In this document: one piece after another, positions 9,746-18,668 of the stretch
Position numbering within the stretch: the first letter of the stretch is position 1
How the letters are laid out: the number at the start of each line of letters is the position of its first letter
Source of the DNA: Streptomyces griseocarneus
GTDB taxonomy: Bacteria; Actinomycetota; Actinomycetes; Streptomycetales; Streptomycetaceae
DNA length: 64,000 nucleotides
Direction of reading: 5' to 3'
NCBI RefSeq assembly: GCF_014655595.1
Contig: NZ_BNBL01000005.1
Span: 372,001 to 436,000, forward strand
Translations under genes and position numbers: made by a program
Notes under the pieces: model-generated
The model's database searches: none
The model's input: the letters and a program-made list of their open reading frames with translations, nothing else
What the model was told of the DNA's origin: nothing

Positions 9746-9811
9746 TGTTACAACGGTGTCAGTGAGGCGCATTGGCAGTAACTGCCTGAACCTGCTGGAG
9801 GTGTTTTCACG

Positions 9812-10243
9812 ATGTTGATGCGCACCGACCCCTTCCGTGAGCTGGACCGGCTGGCGCAGCAGCTGATGGGCCCGGGTACCTGGTCGCGGCCGTCGGCGAT
9901 GCCGATGGACGCCTACCGCGAGGGCGACGAGTACGTGGTGGCCTTCGACCTCCCCGGCGTCAGCGCCGAGGCGATCGACATCGACGTCGAGCGGAACATG
10001 CTGACGGTCAAGGCCGAGCGGCGGCCGGTGGCGAAGGCCGACGACGTGCAGATGGAGCTGTCCGAGCGGCCGCTGGGCGTCTTCTCCCGCCAGATCGTGC
10101 TCGCCGACACCCTCGACACCGAGCACATCCAGGCCGACTACGACGCGGGCGTGCTCACGCTGCGCATCCCGATCGCCGAGCGCGCCAAGCCCCGCAAGAT
10201 CTCCATCGGCGTCGGGACCGGCCACAAGGAGATCTCCGGCTGA
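9812..10243 (+). CDS. hsp18: Small heat shock protein Hsp18 (Hsp20 / alpha-crystallin family)
   Basis: The 143-residue protein has an alpha-crystallin domain from about residue 35. The conserved block YVVAFDLPGV opens it, GVLTLRIPI is the family's GxLx(I/V) signature, and the N-terminal DPFRELDRLAQQL helix is typical of the actinobacterial group. It forms oligomers that hold unfolding proteins during heat stress. AGGAGG-like purines precede the ATG (CTGGAGGTG). The RheA-type operators upstream indicate heat-controlled derepression. Two DUF2267 genes follow in the same direction and may be co-transcribed. Confidence 0.92.
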   Translation: MLMRTDPFRELDRLAQQLMGPGTWSRPSAMPMDAYREGDEYVVAFDLPGVSAEAIDIDVERNMLTVKAERRPVAKADDVQMELSERPLGVFSRQIVLADTLDTEHIQADYDAGVLTLRIPIAERAKPRKISIGVGTGHKEISG

Positions 10244-10345
10244 CACCGGCCGGACAGGTGCGGAGGACGGGCACCTGATCTCCCCCCTCACCCCGCCCTC
10301 CGCACCCCTGTGGGCAGTCCGAAGAAGTAAGGGGTGGCGGTTGAG

Positions 10346-10741
10346 ATGACTCTGCGACGCGAAGCGTTCCTCGACCACGTGAAGGAACGCGGCGAGTACG
10401 GCACCGTGGAGGAAGCCGAGCGCGCGGCCCGCGTGGTGCTCGCCCTGCTTGACGCGCACCTGGTCGGCGAAGTCCGCGCCCAGCTGGCAGCCCGCCTGCC
10501 GGAGGGCTTCGCCCTGATCCTGCTCAACCCGCTGCAGAGCGCCGAACCGCTGTCCCCGGAGCGGTTCGTGCGGGCGACCGCAGCCTGGATCGAGGGCGCC
10601 ACCGAGCAGACCGCGGCCTGGGACGTCAGTGCCGTCCTGTCCACGGTCGCCGACACCGCCGGCGACGACCTGCTGGGGCAGATCCTGCTCCAGCTCCCCG
10701 CCGGCTACGACCTCCTCTTCGGCCGCCCCCAGCCCACCTGA
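10346..10741 (+). CDS. DUF2267 protein, first of a tandem pair
   Basis: The protein has about 131 residues from the ATG at 10346; a GTG at 10334 in the same frame is also possible. The sequence shows the DUF2267 pattern: AFLDHVKERGEYGTVEEAERAARVV at the N-terminus, a central LPEGFALILLNP and a closing LLGQILLQLPAGYDLLFG. Members often sit beside Hsp20 genes in Streptomyces, but no activity is established. It starts about 100 bases after hsp18 and is followed by a paralogue, which suggests a heat-stress operon. Confidence 0.8.
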   Translation: MTLRREAFLDHVKERGEYGTVEEAERAARVVLALLDAHLVGEVRAQLAARLPEGFALILLNPLQSAEPLSPERFVRATAAWIEGATEQTAAWDVSAVLSTVADTAGDDLLGQILLQLPAGYDLLFGRPQPT

Positions 10742-10799
10742 CACCGGTGCCGCACACCGGCACCGCTCCACCCTGGCTTCACGAAAGGCATGCACCGCA

Positions 10800-11243
10800 G
10801 TGATCACCGACGTGCGCGTACCGTCTGAGCACCAGCAGCCGTACGGGACGGCGTACGAGCAGATGCTGGAGAAGGTCCGCTACGAAGGCGCCTACCCCAC
10901 CCGTGAGAGAGCCGAGGAAGCCGTCCGCCTGGTCCTTTCGGGGCTGGGACGCCAGCTGACCGGCGACGAACGCGTCGACCTGGCCGCCTGCCTGCCCCTG
11001 GAGGCCGCACGCGTCCTGACCGCGCAGATCCCCGACACCCAGCCGCTGACCGGATGGGCCTTCGTCAAGGACCTCGCCGCCCGCTCCGGCGCCTCCCTGG
11101 CCACCACCCGGTGGGACACCGGCTCCGTCTTCTCCGCCGTCGCCGCCCACGCCGGCCCCGACCTCATCACCCGCATCCTCCACCAGCTCCCCACCGGCTA
11201 CGCGCTGCTGTTCGGCCGCGCCGAACTCACCCCGGCCGCGTAA
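10800..11243 (+). CDS. DUF2267 protein, second of a tandem pair
   Basis: The GTG at 10800 gives 147 residues. The layout matches the preceding gene (YEQMLEKVRYEGAYPTRERAEEAVR at the start, LITRILHQLPTGYALLFG at the end), but the middle differs, so the duplication is old. An AAAGG precedes the start. It is soluble, of unknown activity, and closes the hsp18 transcription unit ahead of a strong hairpin. Confidence 0.78.
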   Translation: MITDVRVPSEHQQPYGTAYEQMLEKVRYEGAYPTRERAEEAVRLVLSGLGRQLTGDERVDLAACLPLEAARVLTAQIPDTQPLTGWAFVKDLAARSGASLATTRWDTGSVFSAVAAHAGPDLITRILHQLPTGYALLFGRAELTPAA

Positions 11244-11310
11244 ACGGGCACCCGGCACCCGGGGCCGCAACAGGGACCCGCCCAGACCCCCTCCGGCCGG
11301 GCTCGTAAAC

Positions 11311-11347
11311 GCGGAAGCCCCCGATCCGCGTGATCGGGGACTTCCGC
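11311..11347 (+). terminator. Hairpin after the hsp18-DUF2267 unit
   Basis: Two 16-base arms (11311-11326 and 11332-11347) pair with one mismatch around a 5-base loop. There is no long T-run, as is usual in Streptomyces. Confidence 0.7.
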
Positions 11348-11461
11348 CCTGTCGCTCAACTGCCGACCAACCGTTGTGTAGCTGTGGGTGACGACCGTCG
11401 CGGGCGGTGATTCTCATAAAGGTCATTTATGAGAGACCGCCATCAAGGGTGCGACGAGCTA

Positions 11462-11517
11462 CCGGGGCCTTGCCCCGGAGCGTGCCTCCAGGGGCTGCGC
11501 GTCCTGGAGGCACGCTC
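11462..11517 (-). terminator. Double hairpin ending the ABC transporter operon
   Basis: A perfect 15-base stem (11478-11492 with 11503-11517, loop of 10) overlaps the permease stop codon. Just beyond it is a second 7-base stem (11462-11468 with 11472-11478). Confidence 0.75.
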
Positions 11518-12340
11518 ACACGTCGCGGCGCCTCACGACGAGAACGGCGAGTGCGACCGTGATCAGTGGCCAGAGCGCGTACACGATCCAGGATCCGGGG
11601 ACCGTGGCGGTGTAGCCCAGGGATCCGGGATCCGGCTCCCAGGTTTGGACCAGGCGATTCCAGGCGGCCGACACCAGCGCGTGTTTGATGTCCGCCGACC
11701 ACCGGTTGCTCTCCGAGAACATGGTGGGCAGCATCAGCAGGGTGAAGATGCTGGTGACCATGGTCCCGGCGGCATGCCGGAGCAGAACACCGAGGCCCAG
11801 ACCGACCAGAGCACAGACCGGAGCCAGCAACACGGATGCCACCAGCGCCCGGAACACCCCGGGGTGGGTGATCGGAACCCCGGCATGGTGCCCGTCCAGG
11901 ATGGCCTGGGAGACCAGGAAGGAACCTGTGGAGGCGGCCGTGCCGACCACGGTCCACAGCGCGGCGGTGACGGCCGCCTTGGCCAGCACCACCGAGCCGC
12001 GGGCCGGGACGGCCACGGTGGTGGTGCGGATCAGACCGCTGCTGTACTCGCTCACGACGGTGAGGGCGCCCATGCTGCTGGCGACGAGCATCAGCGTCCA
12101 GTAGCCGGCCGGCGGGTAGGCGTCGTAGGGCAGGAAATCAGCGGGGCCGGAGCGCGCGGCCTTGTCCGCCAGCGTGGCCACGGCGGCGGACCCGACGACG
12201 AACAGGACAGTGAGTGCGATCGTCCACGGGGTGGAGCGCAGGGACCGCATCTTGATCCACTCGGCGGCGAGCAGGTCGCGGAAGCGGACGGGCGGCCCGG
12301 TGACGGCGGTGGCCGGGGAGACGGAGGCGAGTGTGGTCAT
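11516..12340 (-). CDS. ABC transporter permease (ABC-2 type)
   Basis: This 274-residue integral membrane protein has six hydrophobic stretches and a conserved first cytoplasmic segment (FRDLLAAEWIKMRSLRSTPW) characteristic of Streptomyces ABC-2 permeases. It overlaps the upstream ATPase gene by the four bases ATGA, so the two are translationally coupled and would assemble as a 2+2 exporter. The substrate cannot be read from sequence; similar pairs export peptides or confer antibiotic tolerance. The gene is divergent from a histidine kinase/regulator pair that probably controls it. Confidence 0.88.
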   Translation of the reverse strand: MTTLASVSPATAVTGPPVRFRDLLAAEWIKMRSLRSTPWTIALTVLFVVGSAAVATLADKAARSGPADFLPYDAYPPAGYWTLMLVASSMGALTVVSEYSSGLIRTTTVAVPARGSVVLAKAAVTAALWTVVGTAASTGSFLVSQAILDGHHAGVPITHPGVFRALVASVLLAPVCALVGLGLGVLLRHAAGTMVTSIFTLLMLPTMFSESNRWSADIKHALVSAAWNRLVQTWEPDPGSLGYTATVPGSWIVYALWPLITVALAVLVVRRRDV

Positions 12341-13257
12341 CGGGGCTGTCCTGCCTGGTATTCGACGCTGTCGGCGGTGAGTTCCATGAAGGCCGCCTCC
12401 AGTGAGGCGGTGCGGGTGGTCAGCTCGTCCACTCGGATACGGTTCTCGAAGGCGAGTGCTCCGATCCGGTCCGCCGGGAGCCCGGTCACGGCGAGCTTCT
12501 CGGCGCCCGCCGAGCCCTCCGGCTCGACGGAGGCGCCCGCCGCGGTCAGCACTGCTGCCAGCTCGGCGGCCTGCGGTGTGCCCACCACGACGCTGCGACG
12601 GGTGCCGCGGGCCGCGAAGTCACCTACCGACTCGGCGGCGATGAGGCGGCCCCGGCCTATGACGACCAGCTGGTCGGCGGTGTTCTCCATTTCCGACATC
12701 AGGTGGCTGGAGAGGAAGACCGTGCGGCCCTCGGCGGCCAGGCGCCGGAAGAGTCGGCGTACCCAGAGCACGCCCTCCGGGTCCATGCCGTTGATCGGCT
12801 CGTCGAACATGAGCACGGGCGGGTCGCCGAGGAGGGCGGTGGCGATCCCCATTCGCTGCTTCATACCGAGGGAGAATCCGCCGATGCGGCGGTTCGCCGC
12901 CTCGGCCAGCCCCACTTCCTGAAGCACCGCGTCCACCCGGCGTCGTGGGATGCCGTTGCTGCGGGCCAGGGCGGACAGGTGGGCGGCGGCGCTGCGTCCG
13001 CCGTGGACCTGGCCGGCGTCGAGGAGGGCGCCGACGTGCCGCAGTCCCCGCGGGTGGTGGCGGAAAGGGACGCCGCTGACGGTGGCGGTGCCGGTGGTGG
13101 GAGCATCCAGGCCGAGGATCATCCGCAGGGTGGTGGACTTGCCGGCTCCGTTGGGGCCGAGGAATCCGGTGACCTCGCCCGGCCGCACGGTGAAGGACAG
13201 ATGGTCGACAGCCGTCTTGCTGCCGTAACGCTTGGTGAGTTCGTTGACTTCGATCAC
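12337..13257 (-). CDS. ABC transporter ATP-binding protein
   Basis: The GTG at 13257 starts a 306-residue ATPase (VIEVNELTKRYGSKTAVDHL). Walker A is GPNGAGKST, the Q-loop region is present, and the signature is FSLGMKQRMGIA, the variant usual in this drug/peptide exporter group. Walker B is VLMFDEPINGMDPEG and the switch is SSH. A C-terminal regulatory extension of about 80 residues follows. Coordinates exclude an upstream in-frame extension lacking similarity. It powers the permease encoded next. Confidence 0.92.
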   Translation of the reverse strand: MIEVNELTKRYGSKTAVDHLSFTVRPGEVTGFLGPNGAGKSTTLRMILGLDAPTTGTATVSGVPFRHHPRGLRHVGALLDAGQVHGGRSAAAHLSALARSNGIPRRRVDAVLQEVGLAEAANRRIGGFSLGMKQRMGIATALLGDPPVLMFDEPINGMDPEGVLWVRRLFRRLAAEGRTVFLSSHLMSEMENTADQLVVIGRGRLIAAESVGDFAARGTRRSVVVGTPQAAELAAVLTAAGASVEPEGSAGAEKLAVTGLPADRIGALAFENRIRVDELTTRTASLEAAFMELTADSVEYQAGQPR

Positions 13258-13465
13258 GGCACCCACAGTGCCGAGAGGAGCCCTGTCCGGACATGGGGCC
13301 GTGGGCGGCAATCGCGCGACCGGGTTAGCCCGTGGGCGTACGTCCCCGGGCCGATGCCACGCCGGCGGTGTCCGGTTAGTCTCGCGGCGTGCACCCCATA
13401 ACGATCACTCCGTTGCCTGCGCGCTTTGCGCACCGAGGTCCTGTTCCCGAGAGGGCACACCGCCG

Positions 13466-14641
13466 ATGACGAGAACCAAGGCGCTGGCCTGGGCCGGGGG
13501 TGCCTCCTACCTGCTCATGGTGGGTCTGCTGGTGGGGGGCGCGACGCGGGCGTCGGGCACGGTCCACGCTGTCGGGTCGCTGCTGGCCGTGAGCCTGCTC
13601 ATCGGCGTGGTGCGACGCAAGCCGCAGCTGGCTCTGGCCATGGCACTCCTCGGATCCACGGCCGTGGTGGTGGGCACTCCGGACTCCGTCCATGAGGGCC
13701 TGGCACCGTCGTATCAGGGACAGTTCCTTTCGTATCTGGCGGCGGACCTCGTCCTGGGCTTCGTCGTCGCCACCTGCGCACGGCCGGCTTCGATCGTCGC
13801 CGTGGCCGTGTCCTTCGCCGTGCAACTCCTGGTGATCGGCGTCTTCGCGCACGGGGACAACCTGACCGTCAACGTCGTGATCGCCCTCTTGGCGATGGCC
13901 GCATCCTGCACGGTCGGTCTGCTGAGTCGCGAGCGCCGCGAGCACGCGGTGGCGCTGCATTCGCAGGAGGTGGCCGAGGCCGTGACGGCCGAACGGCTGC
14001 GGATCGCACGGGAACTGCACGACATGGTCGCGCACAGCATCGGCATCATCGCCATCCAGGCCGGTGTGGGCAGCCGGGTCATCCAGACCCAGCCGGCGGA
14101 GGCGCGAAAAGCCCTGCGCGCCATCGAGGCCACCAGCAGAGAGACCCTGTCGGGCCTTCGGCGTACTCTGGTGTCGCTCCGTCAGGCCGACCTGGGCGCG
14201 ACCGCATCGGAGCAGTCGCCGCTCGCACCTTCGCCGGGGCTGGCGGACGTCGAACGGCTGGCGGCAGCGACCGCGGATGCGGGGGTACGCGTCGACGTGC
14301 GCCGCAGCGGGGAGCAACGTCCTCTGCCGGCCGACATCGACCTGTCCGCTTATCGGATCGTGCAGGAGGCGCTGACCAACGTGGTCCGCCACGCGGGCAC
14401 CGGGCGCTGCCGGGTGGCCATCGACTACGGGAACGAGGAACTGTCCGTGGAGGTCATCGACGACGGACGCGGCGCTACCGGGAACCGCTCGGCCCACGGC
14501 TTCGGCATCATCGGGATGCGGGAGCGGGCCGGCCTGCTGCACGGCCACCTCAGCGCCGGGCCGCGCCCCGAAGGCGGCTTCCGCGTGGCGGCCCGGCTGC
14601 CGCTGCCCGCACCCATCGGAGTTTCGGTGGAAGCCCGATGA
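13466..14641 (+). CDS. Sensor histidine kinase (NarL-type, HisKA_3)
   Basis: The 391-residue protein has five to six membrane helices in the first 150 residues and no sizeable external domain. The dimerisation/phosphoacceptor motif RIARELHDMVAHSIG follows with His185 as acceptor, then a HATPase domain (N-box EALTNVVRH, then IDDGRGA and HGFGIIGMRERA). It is of the kind that senses membrane or transporter state. The stop overlaps the regulator start by four bases. The start at 13466 follows GAGAGGG and excludes a long upstream frame without similarity. It is divergent from the ABC genes. Confidence 0.9.
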   Translation: MTRTKALAWAGGASYLLMVGLLVGGATRASGTVHAVGSLLAVSLLIGVVRRKPQLALAMALLGSTAVVVGTPDSVHEGLAPSYQGQFLSYLAADLVLGFVVATCARPASIVAVAVSFAVQLLVIGVFAHGDNLTVNVVIALLAMAASCTVGLLSRERREHAVALHSQEVAEAVTAERLRIARELHDMVAHSIGIIAIQAGVGSRVIQTQPAEARKALRAIEATSRETLSGLRRTLVSLRQADLGATASEQSPLAPSPGLADVERLAAATADAGVRVDVRRSGEQRPLPADIDLSAYRIVQEALTNVVRHAGTGRCRVAIDYGNEELSVEVIDDGRGATGNRSAHGFGIIGMRERAGLLHGHLSAGPRPEGGFRVAARLPLPAPIGVSVEAR

Positions 14642-15300
14642 CAGTTCGGGTGGTGCTCGCCGATGATCAGCCGCTGGTGCGGTCCGGTCTGCGCGTACTC
14701 ATGGCCGATCACCCCGACCTGGAGGTCGTCGGTGAGGCCTGCACCGGTGCTGAGGCGGTCCAACTGGTCGGGGATGTCAGTCCCGATGTCGTGGTGATGG
14801 ACATCCGGATGCCCGGCATGGACGGGATCGAGGCCACCCGCCGGATCACAGCCGGTCCGACAACCACACGCGTCCTCGTCCTGACCACATTTGACGAGGA
14901 CGACTACGTCTACGGCGCGCTCCGGGCCGGCGCGAGCGGCTTCATGGTCAAGGACATGGCGCTGGACGACATCCTCGCGGCGGTCCGCGTGGTCGCCGCC
15001 GGCGACGCACTGATCGCGCCGGGTGTGACGCGCCGTCTGATCGCCGACTTCATCGGGCGCCCCGCGGCAGCCCCGGAGCGCTCCCCACGACCGGTCGAGG
15101 GCATCACCGAGCGGGAACGGGAAGTACTGACCCTGGTCGGACGCGGCCGGTCGAACACCGAGATCGCGGAGGACCTCTTCATCACGGTGGCCACCGCCAA
15201 GTCGCACGTGTCACGGCTGCTCACCAAACTGGGCGCCCGGGACCGGGTCCAGCTCGTCATCACCGCCTATGAAATGGGGCTCGTCACGCTGCCTCGCTGA
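14638..15300 (+). CDS. LuxR/NarL-family response regulator
   Basis: The 220-residue protein has a receiver domain (VVLADDQPLVRSG, phosphoacceptor Asp55 in VVVMDIRMPGMDG, T and K in LTTFDEDDYV and MVKD). A C-terminal LuxR helix-turn-helix follows (ITEREREVLTLVGRGRSNTE, AEDLFITVATAKSHVSRLL). It is coupled to the kinase gene by ATGA overlap. It would bind as a dimer near the promoter of the divergent ABC operon, though no operator was identified in the 208 bases between them. Confidence 0.92.
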   Translation: MTVRVVLADDQPLVRSGLRVLMADHPDLEVVGEACTGAEAVQLVGDVSPDVVVMDIRMPGMDGIEATRRITAGPTTTRVLVLTTFDEDDYVYGALRAGASGFMVKDMALDDILAAVRVVAAGDALIAPGVTRRLIADFIGRPAAAPERSPRPVEGITEREREVLTLVGRGRSNTEIAEDLFITVATAKSHVSRLLTKLGARDRVQLVITAYEMGLVTLPR

Positions 15301-15329
15301 TGGTGTCCCTGGACCCCATGGTGACGTCG

Positions 15330-15430
15330 GAGATGTCCTGTCACTCCCGTCTCGTGTACGAGCCACTGAAGAGCAGCCGCGACCACGCCACCCACTGCGG
15401 CTGTGGACAGGACTGGCCGTTCCCGGCTCA
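15330..15430 (+). pseudogene. Fragment of the same gene as 17591-18265
   Basis: SRLVYEPLKSSRDHATHCGCGQDW matches, with short gaps, LRLVYEPLESKWSRYHATHC-RCGHDW in the larger broken gene on the other strand 2.8 kb away. Only about 30 residues survive. The function is unknown. Confidence 0.55.
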
Positions 15431-15507
15431 GTCCTCTCCGTCGTCGAGGTTGCCGCCTGACCTGCGGAAAGCCACCAGAGCTCATGGCTCGGGCCCACGA
15501 GGCGTCC

Positions 15508-15732
15508 TCACCCCGTCGGCAGGCCGAGCACCGAGAGGACGGTGCGGGCCGGCTCCGGCGTCCAGGGACCGCCCGGCGGGGTCTCGGCAGGCCGCAGAGC
15601 CGTCAGCCGCCGCACCTCGGCAAGCTCGGCCGCGCGGACGCCGCCGGCGGTGCGCGTGTAGATGCGGCCATCGTCACCGTGACGGACCTGGAGCCCGTAG
15701 ACGCCGGTCTCGACCCAGTGCGGCTTGCTCAT
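15508..15732 (-). CDS. Small hypothetical protein
   Basis: The 74-residue product from the ATG at 15732 opens MSKPHWVETGVYGLQVRHGDDGRI and has a regular beta-strand-like pattern and normal codon use for the region. There is no signal peptide or membrane segment and no family is recognised. A GTGGG lies upstream as a weak ribosome binding site. It sits alone between a dead fragment and a broken DUF6166-like gene. Confidence 0.4.
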   Translation of the reverse strand: MSKPHWVETGVYGLQVRHGDDGRIYTRTAGGVRAAELAEVRRLTALRPAETPPGGPWTPEPARTVLSVLGLPTG

Positions 15733-15906
15733 GCCCACGATCATGCACCGGCCGGACCTCGGCGGAGGGACCCCTGCGGACCCGGCACGAGGAACGCCTG
15801 CTCGAACTCTTCCCGCCAGTGACCTGACCAGCCGCGCCCTGTCAGCGCGTGCGCGCGTCCGGCAGGGTGGGAGCGTCCGTCACAACGATCAACGGGAGGG
15901 GACACG

Positions 15907-16381
15907 ATGGCGTACGAGGACCGTACGTGCCACGGCATCCAGTGAGCCGGCAGCGACGAAGACCAATGGCAGCCCGCCCGGCTCCTGGTCGAGAAGCCTG
16001 AGGACGGCCCCACCCAGTGTGAGAACGTCACCGTGCTGCACGAACTCGTCGCGAAGGACGCAGACGAAACTCGGCGGCTTCGGCTGGGGCTACAACGGCG
16101 GCGGCACCAGCCGGGCCGCCGCGGCGATCCTCGCCGACGCCCTCGACCTCGGCGACCCCGACGAGTGCGGGATGTCCATCATCGCCTACCCCCAGGACGA
16201 CACTCTCGTCGCGCTCCGCGAAGACTTCTGCATCGACGTGCTCTCCCAGTTCTGCGACGAATGGCACCTTGGCCGCGCCGCCGTCCTGCGCTGGGCCCGC
16301 GGCTGGTACGTACAGCGCAGCATCGCCGAACTGCCCGACGCCCTGCGCCATCTGCCGCCGCTCGTGGACATCGACCTCTGA
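15907..16381 (+). pseudogene. Broken DUF6166-like protein
   Basis: A well-placed start (GGGAGGGGACACG before the ATG) gives only 12 codons before an in-frame TGA (HGIQ-stop). Coding continues beyond it in the same frame (LLVEKPEDGPTQCENVTVLHE), then moves to another frame for GFGWGYNGGGTSRAAAAILADAL and a normal C-terminus. The GFxWGYxGxG motif with a following LADAL helix matches the DUF6166 family often found in Streptomyces accessory DNA. One nonsense change and one indel inactivate it. Confidence 0.6.
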
Positions 16382-16382
16382 C

Positions 16383-17103
16383 ATGGCCAAGCACACGACC
16401 AAGAAGACGTCCCCGTTGTCCGCCGACCGCCTCCGAGCGGGCTGGCAGGGCCCGGCCGACACCCGCATCCGCCTGGCCCGCCCCAAGGACGCCGAGGCGG
16501 CCGACGCCCTGATGGCCACCTCCGGGGACGGCGTCCGGTTCATGCCGGTCCTGCGCACGGCCATCGAGGACGGCACGGCGGCCTCGGCCATGCTCGCCGG
16601 ACTGGGCCACAGCGGCACGGCCGCGTACTACGACGCCGCCTCCGCCGCCTTCACCGACCAGCCCATGAACGAGGCCCTGACCACCGTCTGCCTCACCCTG
16701 GTCGCCACCGACGAACACGACCGCACCACCGGCGTCCTGTCCGCCACCGCCCCCAACCGTCATCGACATGGCCATGAACAGCGGCTACGGCACCGAGAAG
16801 GCCATGGCCCTGAGCATGTTCATAGCCAAGGTCCACGGCCTGGCCGTCGCCGAGCACGCCCGAGGCCAGGGCATCGCCGCCGCGCTGCTCAAACGGGCCT
16901 GGCAGGTCCACCAGCAGCTCGGCTACTACCTGCTGTACGGCTCGTACGAGACCGACCGCGACCTCGCCACCTTCCACTCCCGTTGCGGCTACACCGTCCA
17001 CGCCCCCGGCGAAGCCTTCTCCCTCGACCGCGTCGCCCTGCCCTTCATGCTCGGCGCGGGTGACGACCAGTGCATGTTCACCCGCTGGCGCCCCCGCCAC
17101 TGA
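16383..17103 (+). pseudogene. GNAT N-acetyltransferase with single-base frameshift
   Basis: The N-terminal half reads from the ATG at 16383 to GVLSATAP near 16750. The remainder (MAMNSGYGTEKAMALSMFIA, then the acetyl-CoA motif LAVAEHARGQGIAAALLKRA) is in the next frame. A one-base change in the CCCCC run at 16753-16757 joins them seamlessly (TAPPTVIDMAMN). The restored protein would be a 239-residue GNAT enzyme with an intact motif A. It follows the broken DUF6166 gene by one base. The single break in a homopolymer makes sequencing error a real possibility. Confidence 0.7.
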
Positions 17104-17288
17104 CCATCAGAACAGCGGAGGACCCCGGCGGTCGCGTTATACGAGAACAGGGCCTTCACCGCGTTCGCCGAGTCCCCGGTCGCGCCCTTGGACAGCCAGT
17201 TCAGCGCGTCACCCTGATGGCCGGGTCCACGGACAGCAGCCCAGGGCTCCAGTTGGTCGGTTATGGAGATCCCGTTTCGTGCAGGCAT
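16989..17288 (-). other. Possible small ORF in a gene-poor stretch
   Basis: In the 17104-17590 gap the only supported item is a minus-strand frame from the ATG at 17288, preceded by GAGGGAAAGAC. It reads MPARNGISITDQLEPWAAVR and then NWLSKGATGDSANAVKALF, which look like real protein, but it runs into the 3' end of the acetyltransferase gene. It is probably a truncated fragment. Nothing else is recognised up to 17590. Confidence 0.3.
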
Positions 17289-17590
17289 GTCTTTCCCTCG
17301 TGTGATGCCTGAGTTGATCATTCCTGCTCGGGACATTGCTGAACGGCGGGCTGGTTCGCGTTGCGGCGTGACTGCTCCGCCAGCTTCAGATGACGTCCTG
17401 CTCTTCTTGGGCCCGGAAACCAACCCTGGCTGGAGTGCCAAACACACGGAGGGCTAACCTCTGAGGGGATGAGGTCGCCCGCACGGTAAAGGACGGGACC
17501 CGGGGTGCGGACAGGGTCGTCTGCCTCATCACTTGAGATCCTCTGCTGTGCCGCTCAGCGGCGCTCTCTGTCCTTCTACCACCCCGTTCT

Positions 17591-18265
17591 CTACAGGTCC
17601 CCGGCCCGCTTGAGGCAGAGGTCGGTGAAGGTACGGGAGTTGCTGGCGTACTCACAGTGGCGGTCGGCGGCGGCGCGGTGTTCCTCGGCGAGGGCCGGCT
17701 CGTCGTAGACGTCGGCGACGGCGTCCTCCAGGCTCGCTGAAGCGGTCAGATTGGCGGCCAGCCGGAGCCAGCCGTCGCGGTCGGCCGGGTCCTTGAAGCC
17801 CTCGTATTCCTTGCGTAGGCGTCGGCCATCGCGCTGGAGCTCTTCGCGGCGGGCGTGCAGGAGCTGCCCGCGGGCGCGCAGTTCGTCCTCGTAGGTGACG
17901 GACCCAGGATGACGGGTAGTGTCCAGACCGGCAGAGATCGCGTCGGTGCGCTCGGGGTCCAGGCGAGCGTACTGCCTGCCGACCGGCAGGTGATCTGCAC
18001 GCTCTCGTACCAGGTCTGGGTGCCGGGCTTGCCGGTTACGGCCTCCCAAAGGGCGTTGGCGGTCAATGCCGACTCATTCACGCCTTCCGTCAGGCCGGGG
18101 CCTACGAGCCCGTAGTAGCCGGTCTTGCCCCGGGGGATCACGGTGAACCCGGCGGAGACGGCGTGCGCGATGAGCCAGTCGTGACCGCACCGGCAGTGGG
18201 TGGCGTGGTAGCGGCTCCACTTGCTCTCCAGCGGCTCGTACACCAGACGGAGCTCGCCGGCTGCG
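17591..18265 (-). pseudogene. Frameshifted hypothetical protein of accessory regions
   Basis: The N-terminal part (LRLVYEPLESKWSRYHATHC, RCGHDWLIAHAVSAGFTVIP, GKTGYYGLVGPGL) reads in one frame to about 18000. The C-terminal part (DPERTDAISAGLDTTRHPGS, DELRARGQLLHARREELQRD, LTASASLEDAVADVYDEPAL) follows in another frame to the stop at 17591. The C-terminal half is helical and likely coiled. A CxCGxDW motif could bind a metal. Its 5' end is fused to a Tn3 transposase start, so the gene has lost its own promoter. A second copy of its front end is at 15330-15430. Confidence 0.55.
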
Positions 18266-18430
18266 CTGGACCGCGAACCCGAGCTGGTTGTGCGAGCGGC
18301 GCTTGGCCTGCACCGCCTCCCGGTCCGCGTCGTCCAGGAAGAAGTACCGCTCCAGCTTCGCCCGCGAAGGCGCCGCATGAAACGCCCCGTACCGGGCCGC
18401 CTGCTCATCCGTCAGGAACTCGACCGCCAC
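18266..18430 (-). pseudogene. Tn3-family transposase N-terminus (DUF4158)
   Basis: From a GTG at 18430, MAVEFLTDEQAARYGAFHAA followed by SRAKLERYFFLDDADREAVQ and NQLGFAVQ is the conserved beginning of Tn3-family transposases. Similarity stops after about 55 residues, where the sequence joins the hypothetical gene at 17591-18265. It is a deletion product of a Tn3-type insertion. Confidence 0.75.
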
Positions 18431-18668
18431 AACAGCTCTCCGAAGATCGACAACAACGACCGTCGAAGGCTCTGATGCTCAATCACCCCAGGTCAAAGCA
18501 CCAGACAGCCCGGAGAGTACTTAGCGCACGATCTGACACGGATGTTCCTCAGACCCCGAATCCGTACCAGCGCTCACGGTGGACGGGCCGAGGTACTCAG
18601 ACCACGGCTGCGCACCGGTCAGCCGCCGCATGCAGCGCTGTCAGTGCCTCCCCTTAGAGTCCCGTCTC

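Noticed and set aside
11429..12922. A 497-codon plus-strand ORF
   Set aside because: Antisense to the ABC permease and ATPase genes and through their double terminator.
13376..14548. A 390-codon minus-strand ORF
   Set aside because: Antisense to the histidine kinase; no domain.
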